A stretch of DNA of 64,000 bases from Magnolia sinica (taxonomy: Eukaryota; Streptophyta; Magnoliopsida; Magnoliales; Magnoliaceae), in assembly GCF_029962835.1 (NCBI RefSeq), contig NC_080588.1, positions 61,032,001 to 61,096,000 of the forward strand, read 5' to 3'. The notes beneath the pieces were generated by a model. That model had not been told where the DNA came from, did no database searches, and saw only the letters and a list, made by a program, of their open reading frames with translations. Positions within the stretch are counted from its first letter, which is position 1. Every line of letters starts with the position of its first letter. Made by a program: the position numbers and the translations under genes. This document shows positions 1 through 12,289 of this stretch, one piece after another.

Positions 1-42
1 AGTGATCCTAAGGCAGCCAAGGTTGAGGTGATGCGGGGAAAG

Positions 43-581
43 GGAAACGGATTGGCTAATCCCCTGCCTCCGGCCAATGGCTGGGGGTCAGTGCTTTGTG
101 GCCCCCACCATGATGTATGTGTTTCATCCATGCCGTCTATCTATTTTTTTAGATCATTTTATGGTATGAGACCCAAAATGCAGTATATAGCAATCTCAAG
201 TGGACCACATTAGAGGAAACAGTGTTGAATGAACGTTGACCATTAAAAACTTTTGGGGGCCCATAAAAGTTTTGGATCAAGATGATCTTTGTTTTTTCCC
301 TTCATTTGGGCCTGTATGACCTAATCAACAGATTGGATGTCAAATAAACAGTACAATGGACTTTAGGAAGATTTTAATGGTGGATATCCAATCGTTATTG
401 TTTTCTTGTGGTGTGGTCCACCTGAGATTTATATCCCTCTCGTTTTTTTGGTGAAGCCCTAAAATGATATGTAAAAATGGATGAACAAAATGGATGAAAC
501 ACATGCATCATGGTGGGGCCCACAGAGCACTGACCACCAGCCATCGAGCTAGTGGCAGGGGGAGTAGCCAACCAGTTCTCT
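43..581. mobile_element. Complete palindromic fold-back DNA element (family FB-A)
   Basis: The two halves are reverse complements. The left end GGAAACGGATTGGCTAA runs into a CCACCATGATG block, and the right end mirrors it with CATCATGGTGGGG and GTAGCCAACCAG. The sequence GGGGAAAG lies at 35-42 and again at 582-589, which fits an 8-bp target-site duplication. There is no coding capacity. Related copies or halves recur at 37235-37555, 41380-41885 and 63040-64000 and inside the MULE TIRs. Superfamily is unassigned; the 8-bp duplication would suit hAT, while similarity to the MULE TIR suggests Mutator. Confidence 0.75.
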
Positions 582-754
582 GGGGAAAGTAATATATGGT
601 TTGATTGCATTGGAGACTGTGAAGTCCTCGTGATTAGACTGATGATTTTATCTTTGTTTGGCCAACCAGTTCTCTGGGGAAAGTAATATATGGTTTGATT
701 GCATTGGAGACTGTGAAGTCCTCGTGATTAGACTGATGATTTTATCTTTGTTTG
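567..754. repeat. Perfect 94-bp tandem duplication
   Basis: Bases 567-660 and 661-754 read as identical. The unit includes the right end of the fold-back element, its target duplication and 60 bp of flank. It is therefore a local duplication later than that insertion. It ends beside the MULE target duplication. Confidence 0.9.
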
Positions 755-760
755 GAAATT

Positions 761-1066
761 GAGTCTGGATCCTCTGTTATTTAGTAAACAGGGTCTCCCT
801 TATTGCCTAATCCTCATTAGTCCATGTCACCACTAAAAAAATAATAATAAAAGAAAAAATCTGACTCCAAACTATTATTAAAAAAAAAAAAAAAAACAAA
901 GGAAAAAAAAAAACAGAAAAAGAAAACAAGAAGAAAAAAGCCAAGGATCCGGACTCCACTCGAAACTTATATAAATCTCAACCGTTTGCCAGATCCAATG
1001 GCTGATGTTGAGGTGCGCATGAAGCTAGCTGCGCACCAGTGCGCAGCTGATCAAATCTCTCTCTCT

Positions 1067-1120
<54 letters not shown>

Positions 1121-1900
1121 ATTGATTCTTCCTCAATCCTCCCCACACTTCTTCACATCTCTCTCTGTCTCTCTCTCTCTCTCTCCCTCCCTCTCACTGC
1201 ATTTAGCTAAACAACAAAAGCTCTCTCACTACATTTGGCTCTCTTTCTCTTAAAGGAATTATGAAGTACTTTTGTGGTAAGTAAAATGCTTCTCTTCTTC
1301 TTATTTGCATGTATGTCAAAATTTAAGTATTAAATTGGTCCAATTGTAAGGCATGTTTGTTTCTCCATTGTAAATGTAAATGGTAGTGTAAAATTAGTTT
1401 TCACCGGTATTTGATAGAAAAGGAAATTACCATTTTAATTGCCCCAAAATCGAATGTAATGCTACTAATCGGACAAGAATTGTATTTCATTAAATATGTA
1501 GGACCCACCATAATTTATGTATTTGTTCCACAATGTCCATCCATTTTACTAATTCATTTTAGGGCATTAGACCAAAAATGAAGCATATCCAAAGCTCAAA
1601 TGGACCACACCACAAAAACAAGTGAAACAAAGACGTTTACAATTAAAAGCTGAAACTTGGATCAGAGCTCACATGGATGTGCATCTGTCATCCAACCTGT
1701 TCATAAGGTCACACAAAGATGGATGAAGGGTAAACACATATATCAGCTTGATCCAAAACTTCTATGGCCCTAAGAATGTTTCAACGGTCTATGTTCAATT
1801 CCCCTGTTTCACGTGGTGTGGTCTATTTGTAAAATAAATAGCCGGCAGAGTGAATTAGACACATATATAATGGTGTTCCCTACGGATCTTACTCTTGCAT
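761..1900 (+). repeat. Left terminal inverted repeat of the MULE
   Basis: Aligns in reverse complement with 31451-32184 (outer part) and 27312-27810 (inner part). It contains A-rich tracts, an (AC)24 microsatellite at 1071-1118, CT-rich tracts and, at 1450-1890, a block related to the FB-A fold-back family. Identity to the right TIR is about 93% by eye over the better-aligned blocks. The block 965-1070 has no counterpart in the right TIR. Confidence 0.8.
1140..1282 (+). promoter_or_regulatory. TIR leader: CT-rich 5' UTR and splice donor directed inward
   Basis: A pyrimidine-rich stretch is followed by TACTTTTGTG and a consensus donor GTAAGT at 1277-1282. The mirrored right TIR has the same stretch and donor (31686-31691, minus strand). 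Such a layout is typical of a transcribed leader with a first intron. I infer that each TIR drives the internal gene nearest it. Left ATGAAG at 1261 is not conserved in the right TIR, so the exon is probably non-coding. Confidence 0.45.
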
Positions 1901-3429
1901 TTTAATTTCTCAATTTTATTGCCGAGCAATCTAAACAGCTATAGCCGTCAACGTCACATGAAGACATCAATATATAATATTAAACCTAACTCCTACGGCT
2001 GGTCTGGGCCCAAAATTTGAGCTCATTTAAAAATTAGGCCTGGTTTAGTGTCATATTTTGTCAGGCCGGATGACCCATCTATGATTTCAAGGGCATTTTG
2101 GTCTAGATCATGCATGATTGGTACACTTAAGGGGTGTTTGGATTGTAAGTTATTTGAATAAGTAGGACTATTACAAAAAGTATACTAGTAGAGAGCAAGT
2201 AGATATAAAAACAAGTGTGAATTTACCTTCGGAGAAAAGCTAGTTGTCTTTCAAACAACTTCCTTCTCAACACCAATGTTCACATTCAACTGTATCTTTT
2301 CCCTTCTCAATTTCTTTCTAGGTGCAGTACTGTAATCAGGAAAATCAAAACATACACTGAGGGAGAACTGATCATCAATAACCCTTTAATTGTTGTAACT
2401 AATTCAGTTTCATTAAAGGAACAAATCCGCCGTCAACATTTAATTGGAAATTTGTAAAGAAAAAAGATCTTATAGGAGTGGAAATATAAACTGAAGATAG
2501 TCACCAACTTAAAGACTAAAAGATGAAAATAAAATTAACTACTTGCATTAGGTATCATTAAAGAGAAGATATGTAGTTTAAAAGATCTCTCATGTTCGTT
2601 CCTTGTCAATTTTTCATACCATGTATTTCTTTCATTTGGATAAGTTGAGTAGAGGAGATAAACCATGACTAACAGGAACCATAATAAACCTCCATTCCTA
2701 ACCATTTCAAACATTGATGATGGTCATTATACAATTAAAAAAGGCCTTCATGTTCAAAAACAATGTGAGTATTATGTGCGCCTCATGTGAATTATTTCAA
2801 CACAATTTTTTTTTTTACTTGAAGCATTTCATCAAACAAATAATATACAAATTTTTTTATATAAAAAAGATCAAATACCACATGGAGAAACAAGTAAAGA
2901 AAAGAATCTAAAAAAAAAAAAAGCTGGCATACAAGTGGCAAGGAATGTAGCCATTCATTTCACAATGTCCATGGCATGGCCTAGCTCCCCACTTAAAACC
3001 CATTCACATCTTAAAATGAAACCAAGTTATACTCTTGATCAACCGCATCACAGTCTTAAGGATAATCACATCACATATTTAATCATACCATTACTCCCTC
3101 AAGTAAACCTCATCACTCAATTTTGTAAGTTCTTCACTCTTTTACTTTGAATATGGATGGTTTATGTTAAGGTTATTTAAAATTTATATATGGATCGGAA
3201 TATTTTTTTTTCTTATGTTATCATCTAGTTTTCTCTCATTATTTATTTGTCTTATAAACAGGATTATATTCTCATACTATGACATAATATTGAAGTGGTT
3301 TTTAGTATGTCATAGTGAGTTATTTTACCATTTCTTTCAGATAATATCAATCAAATTTAGAATGATTTAATATGCAATATTAAAAAGGTATGTGATGAAC
3401 TCATTATGATTGTTTCTCATTGAATGTAG
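1901..3429. other. MULE interior, non-coding
   Basis: AT-rich sequence with no reading frame that looks coding. At 2985-3110 it holds a block that recurs in reverse complement at 23545-23665. The block around 2130-2270 starts GGGGTGTTTGGATTG, a common transposon-end motif, but no partner end was found. Confidence 0.5.
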
Positions 3430-3453
3430 GAGAACAGTTACTCATAAAAAGCC

Positions 3454-4082
3454 AATTATACTATTAGATGTGTGCCATCAAAGTTTTATAATTTTATTAA
3501 GAAAGTGAATTTAAAGGATGAACATATTAAAGTAATAGAAGATATTCCATTTAAAGGATTTATATATATTCCTAAGTTTTCAATTCAACGCACATTTCTA
3601 AATACCCTTCTTACTAGATGGGATGATGAACATAATTGTTTCCTCCTCAGAGGAAAGATGATCATTTTTAAACCCCAAGACATTGCCGTTATATTAGGAT
3701 TGAGTATGAATGGAGAACATATGGATTTGAGAAGGGAATTGAGTGCGAGTGAGAAAGAACTAAAGAAAAAAATTATTTTACAAATGTTCTTTTCAAGAGA
3801 GAGTTAGTAGAAGAGAATATTAAGAATTTATTGGAAGAAAGTTTGGAAGAATCTATATCTGATTTTGTGAAATTGTTCATCCTGTATTTATTCAATATAA
3901 TTCTTTTTCCAATCGTCAGCGAGACAACTTCTATATTTCTGTTGTACTATGTGAATGAATTGAAAATTTTGCATAGTTATGCATGAGCCACTGCCATTTG
4001 GACATTTCTGGTTAGGAGTATTTCTGAAAGTGTGAGGAAGAAGAAAAAGTATATGAATGGATGTGTCATGGTTTTGGAAGTA
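3454..4082 (+). pseudogene. Plant mobile domain, N-terminal part
   Basis: The segment from 3472 to 3804 reads in one frame, with IPKFSIQRTFLNTLLTRWDD and FKPQDIAVILGLSMNGEHMD, matching the fold of the plant mobile domain found in transposon-derived genes. A second frame from about 3800 continues with LFILYLFNIILFP and AIWTFLVRSISESV, as expected for the same domain. One frameshift near 3805 and one TGA near 3986 separate them. The reading ends at a GTAAGT donor (4081-4086) next to the Copia target site. Confidence 0.65.
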
Positions 4083-4087
4083 AGTAT

Positions 4088-4952
4088 TGTAGGGGGCCTT
4101 GTACAAAACCTTAGGATCTAGCCTCTCAAAACAAACCAGAATTATGGGATAATAAAGTAATGAAATAAATCAAAGCATAAACCACACGACACCAGAGAAT
4201 TTTACGTGGAAAACCCTTAAAGAGATAAAAACCACGGGACCTCGTTTAGATCAATAATCCACTATAAAGTAAAACGTTACAACCGATCACAAGCACACAC
4301 CACTTAGATCAAACCTTCTTCACTTACTCAGGAATGGATGAATAATAAAAGAATAATAAAAAATAGAGGGATCTCACCGATCACGAGGACATAGAAGCGC
4401 TGAGACATGGAATGCGAAGTAGATCACCTCTACGAGCAGAATCTCCCTTCCGCAAGCTTCCTCTCTCTCTTTTTCTTTCTCTCTCTCACCTTTGATAGGC
4501 ATAAGACCTCCTAGAAAACCTTTAGGAAACTTTAGAATACCCTAGAATACACCCCAATCCCGCATACACCCCTTTATATAAGAATAGAAAAAGGTAGAAT
4601 CAAAATAGGAAACAATTTCCGCAGAATCTGCATTTCCACAATTGCATCTGTATAACTCTTCGATGATATCGAAGGTCTCTCGATGAAAGCCTTCGATATC
4701 ATCTAAGGTCCTTCGATGATATCGAAACAGAACTAAAACTGTCCAGTGACCAGGGTTAGAAAATTTCGACAATTATCGATGTCATCAAAGGTCTCTCGAT
4801 GACAGCCTTCGATATCATCGAAAGTCCTTCGATGATATCAAAACAGGACCAAACTACCCAGCGACTAGCGGTGAAAAATTCTGACAATTATCGATGATAT
4901 CGAAACTAGTTCGATTGCATCAAATCCAGCAATGAGGAAAAAATTTCCATCA
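4088..4952 (-). repeat. Copia 3' LTR
   Basis: Starts TGTAGGGGGCC and ends CCATCA on the plus strand, pairing with 19172-20026. It contains short internal repeats built on TTCGATGATATCGAA, two or three units, near 4660-4900. Confidence 0.9.
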
Positions 4953-5082
4953 AATCTCTCCCTTTTCGACTCAGGAGGGATTCATCTTATTCACGCCAGT
5001 CTGGTTTCTACAAACCTCAAACTTGCCCTTGAGAAAAGCCTTGGTCATCGTGTCTGACCTATTATCATTCATGTGGACCTTC

Positions 5083-6386
5083 TCAAGTTATAACACCTTC
5101 TGTTTTAAAAGTATCCCTGATCCAGTGATACTGAATCTCTATGTGCCTCGACTTGAAGTGCTGACTTGGATTCTTGCTCAAGTGTATAGCACTTTGACTA
5201 TCGTAATAGACTACGTGCTGCTCCTGCTTCAAGCTAAGTTCCTGTAGGAACCTCTTCATCCAAAGCATCTCTTTACATGCCTCTGTGATTGCAATGTACT
5301 CGGCCTCTGTCATCGACAATGTTACGACCTTCTGTAGCTTGCTCTGCCAAGAAATTGCTCCCCCTGCAAACGTGAACATGAACCCCGATATAGACTTCCT
5401 GGAGTCTATGTCACCTATCATATCTGCATCTATGTAGCCCTCTAACATAGGTTTTCTGTCACCATAGCATAGGCTCAACCTGGATGAGCCTCTTAGATAC
5501 CGCAGTATCCATTTCATCGCTCAATGCTCTTTGCTAGGATTGGCAAGATATCGACTGACAACACCAACCGCATATGCTATTTCTGGGCGTGTACACACCA
5601 TAGCATATATCAAACTTCCTACTGCTGACGTGTAGGGTATCTTCTGCATCTCTTCCACCTCTACCTTCGTCTTGGGACACTGCCTGTCGCTCAATCTGAA
5701 GTGACCATCCAGTGGAGTATTGACCAACTTCACTGTATTCATATTGAACCGCTTTAGGACTTTCTCAATATATCGCTCTTGTGACAGCCAAGCTTCTTGC
5801 TGCTTCTGTCACGAGTTATCTTCATTCCTAGGATCTGTTTAGCCGGACCCAAGTCTTTCATCGCAAACGACTTGCCCAACTCCTGTTTCAGCCTGTCGAT
5901 CTTCTTGATGTCTTTTCCCATAATGAGCATGTCATCAACATATAACAGTAGAACTAAGAAATCACCATTTGAGAACTTGCGCGTGAACACACAGTGGTCC
6001 GACTCCGTTCTATTATACTCGTGCTTAAACATAAATGAGTCGAACTTCTTGTACCATTGCCGTGAAGCTTGTTTCAGCCCATACAAGCTCTTCCTTAGCC
6101 TACAAACCATATGCTCCATGTCCTTGACTTCGAACCACTCTGGTTGGTGCATGTAGATCTCTTCTTCTAGGTCACTATGGAGAAAGGCAGTTTTAATATC
6201 TAACTGCTCTATCTCTAGATCCATGCTCGTCTCCAACCCAAGCAACACCCGTATGAATGTCATCTTTACCACTGGTAAGAATATCTCCTCGAAGTCTATA
6301 CCTTTCCTCTGACAAAATCCTTTCACCACAAGTCTGGCCTTCAACCTCGTCTGTGAATTCTTCTGCTCAACCTTCTTTCTAAACAC
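5083..6386 (-). pseudogene. Copia reverse transcriptase and RNase H region (fossil)
   Basis: The reverse transcriptase shows LYGLKQASRQWY and the catalytic LLYVDDMLIMG, with AFLHSDLEEEIYM upstream. RNase H follows with CTRPEIAYAVGVVSRYL, MTEAEYIAITEACKEMLWMK and SRHIEIQYHWIRD. These are classical Copia pol signatures. The region is broken and is part of the Copia element 4088-20026. Confidence 0.9.
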
Positions 6387-6587
6387 CTACTTATTGTTCA
6401 GTGCTTTCTTGCCCTTAGGCAGTTTCACCATATTATAGGTGTGGTTCTTATGTAAGGATTTCATCTCCTCTTGCATAGCTTTCAACCACTCCTTATTATG
6501 CTCATCGACTAGGGCTTCAGAATAATATTCTGGCTCTCCCCAATCAGTCAGCATAATGTACTCATGCGGCGAGTACCTCTTGGACGG

Positions 6588-7600
6588 CTATTTATCCCTA
6601 AATGACCTCCTCACCTGTGGCTCAGCAGGTGGATCAAGTGGGGGTTGCTCCCCTGGTCCATCTTCTGTAGGAACTCCCTCGTCCTTTGCACCTTGTTGTA
6701 CTCCCCTGTCATCAGGCACCACCGGAGGAATAACCGGATCCATGTCCTCTAGCTCACCTGAACTAGGCTGGTTCTTCTCTAGCTTACCAATGTCTTCTAT
6801 ACACTGATCTTCAAAGAAAACTACATCTCTGCTCCTGAAGAGCTTCCTCTCGGTTGGATCCCACAATCTGTAACCAAATTTTTCATCACCATACCCCAAG
6901 AACACACACTGCTTGATCTTTATATCAAGCTTGGACCTTTCGTCCTTTAGTACGTGAATGGATGACCTGCATCCAAACACCCTGAGATGACTGTACGATG
7001 GATCCTGTCCAGCCCACACCTTCTCAGGTACTTCTCCATTCAATGGGGCTGATGGAGACCTGTTTATCAAATACACCGCCATGTGCATTGCTTCTCCCCA
7101 GAACCTCTTGGGCAACTTTGCATGGGATAACATGCATCTGATTCTCTCAATAATGGTGCAATTCATTCGCTCAACTACACCATTATGCTAGACGGTCTTG
7201 GGAACCGTCTGTTCATGCCGTATACCCAAGGACTTGCAATACTCATGAAAATCGCAAATGTATTCACCACCATTGTCAGTACAGATGCACTTGAATGATC
7301 TACCTGTCTCTCTCTCGACCATAGCATGAAACAATTTAAACATACCAAAGACCTCGTCCTTGGATTTCAAAGCATAAACCCAAACCCTCCTAAATGTATC
7401 ATCTATAAAAGTGACAAAATACAATGCCCCACCCAAGGTTTTTATTTTCATAGGACCACAAACATCAGAATAAATCAAATCTAATGCATGCATTTTATTA
7501 ACATGAGAAGCAGTTTTAACGAATGAAACTCTGTGCTATTTCCCTGATAAACAATCAAGACAGGTGTTGAGAGGTGTACCTGTCACATCTGGAAGGAGCC
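6588..7600 (-). pseudogene. Copia integrase region (fossil)
   Basis: Contains the integrase core motifs HALDLIYSDVCGPM, FIDDTFRRVWVY and CTDNGGEYICDFH, then PKRFWGEAMHMAVYLINRSP and the GYRLWDPTERK segment. Order and content match Copia integrase. A proline- and acid-rich linker leads to the reverse transcriptase. Broken. Confidence 0.9.
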
Positions 7601-8580
7601 GCTTCCTCGCTAGTACCTGAAGCCCCTTTTCACTCATGGGCCTAGATGCCTGTGCCACATGTCAATAGCTGAATCTTCCTTGTGTTCAATCCACCCTTGA
7701 ATACACTGACACTTGCCTTGTAAAGGGTATAACACTTCTTTCCTCTGTCTATGATCAACGAACCCTTGATGAGCTTTCATCGCCCACCAGCAAACCGGCT
7801 TTCATGGCCATCATCATCCAACCTTCCTGTTGACATCAAATTGAGGCGAAGGTCTGGGATATGCCTCACATCCCTGAGAACCAATGTGCAGCCCACATCG
7901 GTCTTTACACAAATATCACCGACTACTATGATCTTCGATACGCTAGAATTTCTCATCTTCACGATCCCATAGTCACCTGACTTATAGCTTGTGAAGAAGT
8001 CCCTGCATAGAGTCGTATGAAATGAGGCTCCTGAGTCTATCACCCAGTCGGTGTCCTGACTCATAGCCGTGAGACATATATCGTAATCTGCTGAAAGAAT
8101 AACTACAACGTCGCCATCTGAAGCGACCGCAGTGGAATCTGATTCATCTTCCTTCTCCTTTCCTTTTCCTTTCTTGTCGTTCTTCTTACCACGACATTTA
8201 TGCTTGTAGTGACCCTTCTTGCCACAATTCCAGCAATCAATATCTTTTTTGTTACTTGACTCGCCTCTTGATTTATCTCGGGCCTTCCCGCCCTTCCTGT
8301 TCTTTCCTCTCCCCCGTTCCTGTATCACAAGGGCCTCTTGCTGAGTAGACCCCTGATACTTCCTCCTTGTCTCCTCATTGAAGAGACAACTAGTAACTTG
8401 TTCCATGGATATCTTTCCGTCTAGCGCGGAGTTACTTAGAGACACACCAATGTCTCCCAACTGTTAGGCAATGAACTAAGCAATAACAAAGCCTGTAGTT
8501 CATCATTCAGGACTATCTTCATAGCGGAGAGCTAATTCACTATATTGCTGACCTCATTCATGTGCTCGGCCACAGAACCA
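7600..8580 (-). pseudogene. Copia gag C-terminus (zinc knuckle) and protease (fossil)
   Basis: A CCHC zinc knuckle, CWNCGKKGHYKHKCRG, follows a basic region. The aspartic protease motif DWVIDSGASFHTT and the RHIPDLRLNLMSTGRLDDDG block come next. These define Copia gag-protease. The N-terminal gag part is at 18807-19121, separated by the Athila element. Confidence 0.88.
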
Positions 8581-8581
8581 C

Positions 8582-9892
8582 TGTTGAGACTCAAATATTG
8601 CATAATTTTCCCCATTTATATCTTGGTTTTATGAACATAAATTATCTTAATATTCTATTTTACTCATGTATGTGTTGCAAGGTGAATTTAAGAGTTTGGA
8701 TTGAAAAAGGGTATTAAAAAGTAAGAATTTGATGCTAAAAAATCACTAAGGTAAGGAATGGATCTTATGAGATCAAGATTGAAGAATTCACATGCCAAAG
8801 ATCCAAGAAAACCAAGTAAGGAATGAAGAGAATCGAAGATTTGAAGTGAAGAATCCTGAAATCGTTCTGAAAAAGTGTATTCTAAAGCTGTGAAGTTTAT
8901 TTTGGAAAACTGCGCAGTAGGAAGTCTGTTTTAAACGAACTATGCAGTGAGAAGTCTATTTTGGAAAAATACGTATATTTGAGGCGTTTTCTAGAGTTTT
9001 CAACTTTATACGAAAATTGGAGTTCCCTACTTATAAATAGGGCCTCCTAGGGTATTCTAAAAGATCATTAGAAGCATTCAAGAGCAATATTTAGGGTTTT
9101 TTTTATAGAGTTTTTAGTTTTATTAAAGCTTTATAAGTTGTTTTTTTCCTTTTAGATCTTTTCTATTTGCAATTTTTCTTCTTTCTTTCTTGTTGTTTTT
9201 TATTTCTGCAATTTAATTATGTTTTTTAAGTTCCCTCTAGCCCAAGCTAGAAGGGAAGCACATGGGTTTAATATTTCTTTAAGTTATGATGATTGATTGT
9301 TTTAATGATGAGAAGAATGGTGTATGCATGTTATCTATTATTTAGGTTTTGTTTTTATCCTTTTGTAAGATCCATATGTTTTCATCATATGAGATCCACA
9401 TTGATGGATAGGCTTACCCTAGATTAATCAGATTTTCTAAATAGGAGATGTTCTCAACCTGTTATATTTCTTTGATATTCATTATCCTATAAATATTGAA
9501 TACTTAAAATCACTGGCGCTTGAGAATATATGTCAATAGTGCAAATCCATTATTTTCTAATCTATTATATCATTTATTAAAATATTTAAAGTGTTTTATT
9601 TTCCGATTAGGCTGACCATAGTGCTCAGATCCTAGTTGTGTTATCCAAGTCATCATGATTTTGGAACATTAACCTATGTGTGGAACTTTGAAGCTTAGGT
9701 GTTTTTTATTCAGTTGAATTACATCTATTCAAAAATTTCAAAATCAAATCATCAGTTTTGTTTTTATTACTTAGTTTGTTTTGCATTTGATTTTTCCTTC
9801 TCGCAATTCATCTCCCTGTGAGATCGACCCTGTATTCACAGGATATTACTTATGAACCTCTGCACTTGGAGGCAAGCAATTAAGTTTTTGGC
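8582..9892 (+). repeat. Athila 5' LTR
   Basis: Begins TGTTGAGACTC and ends with CAAGCAATTA just before the primer site. It pairs with 17473-18776. A TATA-like TTATAAATAGGG lies near 9031. Confidence 0.9.
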
Positions 9893-9898
9893 GCCGTT

Positions 9899-9916
9899 GT
9901 CGGGGAGAGACTGAGA
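9899..9916 (+). other. Athila primer-binding site (tRNA-Asp type)
   Basis: The stretch TGGCGCCGTTGTCGGGGA follows the 5' LTR after six bases. It differs by one base from the usual Athila/Tat site. Confidence 0.85.
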
Positions 9917-10231
9917 TAGATCAGATCTGTGCAAGATAGCTAAGGTAAGTTTTTTTCTAAACCCTCCAGATTTTCTGTACATTTTTTTATTTTTTATTTG
10001 TTATTTTTATTTTTCTTTTTTCTTTTCTTTTTCTTTGAAAATAAATTCAGTTGGGTCTTACAAGCACTAACTATGACATAAGGTTGCCCTGCTTGGGATT
10101 TTATCACCCAAGTGCTATGGTTGTCCTATAGTTACTGTTTGATCACAAAGATCATCTGCTGAATCTATTTTCCAAATTAGCATAATTTAATTTCTGCATT
10201 AGTTTTACTTTTTTTTTATTTTTATTTTTTG

Positions 10232-10505
10232 GGACTGAACTCTCATGGTTGGCCCTGCCACCTGGGTTGTTGATTTATTTTGCTTTATGGACTGAACCCT
10301 CATGGTCGGCTCTGCCACTTGGGTTGTTGATTTATTTTGCTTTGTGGACTGAATCCTCATGGTTGGCTCTGCCACCTGGGTTGTTGATTTATTTTGCTTT
10401 GTGGACTGAACCCTCATGGTCGGCTCTGCCACCTAGGTTGTTGATTTATTTTGCTTTGTGGACTGAACCCTCATGGTTGGCCCTGCCACCTGGGTTATTG
10501 ATTTA
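10232..10505 (+). repeat. Five-unit 57-bp tandem repeat in the Athila leader
   Basis: Units start at 10232, 10289, 10346, 10403 and 10460 with GGACTGAACCCTCATGG. They lie between the 5' LTR and gag. The frames spanning them on both strands are just the repeat translated. Confidence 0.9.
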
Positions 10506-10689
10506 AGTTTTTATTTTTATTTTAAGTATCTTACTTGCTATTTGAATTAGTGGTATTTGTTGTGTGGTGTGGATGGTTTATGTCCCGTTGGAGTAGGGAT
10601 CAAAACAATCGACTCTCCTCTGAAGGGGGACTAGTTCCAGGCCTTTATTATTCACTTAGAAGAGGCACTCAACATCACTTGGATTCCAT

Positions 10690-12216
10690 GGCAGACCCAG
10701 TTGATAATCCAAATCCAAATCTGCTAGATCTAACTATAAATCAAAATAATCCTCCTCTTGAGGATGAAAATGAAGTTCATAGGAATGTGTTAAACCAACC
10801 ACGGACTTTACGTGAACATTTACACCCTGAGAGATCAACTTTACCATCTTGCATAGTGTTCCCTGTTCACACAGGGAACATTGATTTTAAACTAGATGTA
10901 ATTCAATTAATTCCTAAATTTCATGGCTTAGATCTGAAAGCCCCTACTTGCACCTCAAGGACTTTGAGGAAGTAATTGCAACGTTACAAGTAAACAATGG
11001 CAATAGGGATGTACTTAAGCTTAGGTTATTCTCATTTTCTCTAAAGGATCGGGCCAAAGCATGGCTCAACTCTCTAAGACCTAATACCATCACTTCATGG
11101 CAAGCCTTAAGTAGAGAGTTTTTGAAAAAGTTTTTTCCCGAGCACAAAACAAATGCACTAAAACAAGAAATCATGTCATTCTCCCAAAAGGGGAATGAAC
11201 TATTTTTTCAAGCTTGGGAGCGCTTCAAAGACATTCTAATTACTTGTCCACATCATGGTTATGAACTATGGCACGTGATTGATGCTTTCCGAAAGGGGCT
11301 CACCATGGATACCTGTCAGTTCATAGAGATGATGTGTGGTGGAACCTTTCTTGACAAAGATCATAATGAGGCTTGGGATTTTCTAGATATGTTAGCAGAG
11401 AATACTCAAACATGGGATGTCTCTGCTAAATCAGACTAAACTAGACCCATTCCTAAAAAGAAAGCAGGAATGTATGTCCTAAGAGAGGAAGACGACCTTA
11501 ATGCAAAATTCGCTGCATTGGCTAGAAAGGTCGAAGCTTTGGAAATTAGGAAGATTGATATGGTTAAAGCAAACACTTCCTTAGGTAATTTTTGTAGCAT
11601 TTGTGGTGGTACAGACCATGACACAAAGGATTGTCTAATAATCTCAGTTGTACAAAATATCATGCATGAGCATGATCAAGCAAATGCTATAAATAATTAC
11701 CAAAGGTCAGTTATGTAACCATTGGGAAACACGTATAATCCAAATTGGTGTAACCATCCTAATCTTAGTTGGAGGAATGGACCACAAATCAATGTGCCCA
11801 ATGCACCTCAAATGCCTCCACAAAATAACTTCTTTGGGGCACCTAACAACGCACCATATGTGCCCCCACCAAAGCGATCATCTGTGGAGGATGCATTGAC
11901 CACATTCATGAACTCTCAAGCTCAAATGAATCAGTTTCTAATCCAATCAAATCAGGAATTAAAGACAGCTATGACTAGGATTAAGACTCAACTAAATGCT
12001 AGGGAAAAAGGCACCCTTCTTTCTCAACTTGTGCCAAACCCTAGAAATATACATTTCATTGGAGACTCAAATCCAAGTGAGCTACATCATGAACAAGCTA
12101 AGGCCATCATTACCTTGAGAAGTGGAAAAGAGATCGATAACAAGATAATGCAACCGGTAGAAATACCAGAAGATGAGCCACTGTCTCAAGAAAATGATAA
12201 ACCGGCTATGGTTTAA
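10690..12216 (+). pseudogene. Athila gag region (fossil)
   Basis: Shows the Athila gag pattern: RTLREHLHPER near the start, then DRAKAWLNSLRPNTITSW, FLKKFFPEHKTNALKQEI, ERFKDILITCPHHGYELWH and WDFLDMLAENTQTWD. A zinc-knuckle-like FCSICGGTDHDTKDC follows. The region is broken. Confidence 0.88.
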
Positions 12217-12289
12217 GAGCCGCAATAGCAAAAGGATAAAGTGACTAAGTCATATAAGCCTCCAGTTCCGTTCCCATCTAGACTTCGGA

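Noticed and set aside
986-1210. 74-codon frame with a run of Thr-His
   Set aside because: It is a translated (AC)n microsatellite plus CT tract in the MULE TIR.
4542-4772. Minus-strand 76-codon frame
   Set aside because: It lies inside the Copia LTR and spans its TTCGATGATATCGAA repeats. It is not a gene.
10205-10506. Overlapping frames on both strands with regular repeats
   Set aside because: They are the 57-bp Athila leader repeat read through on both strands.
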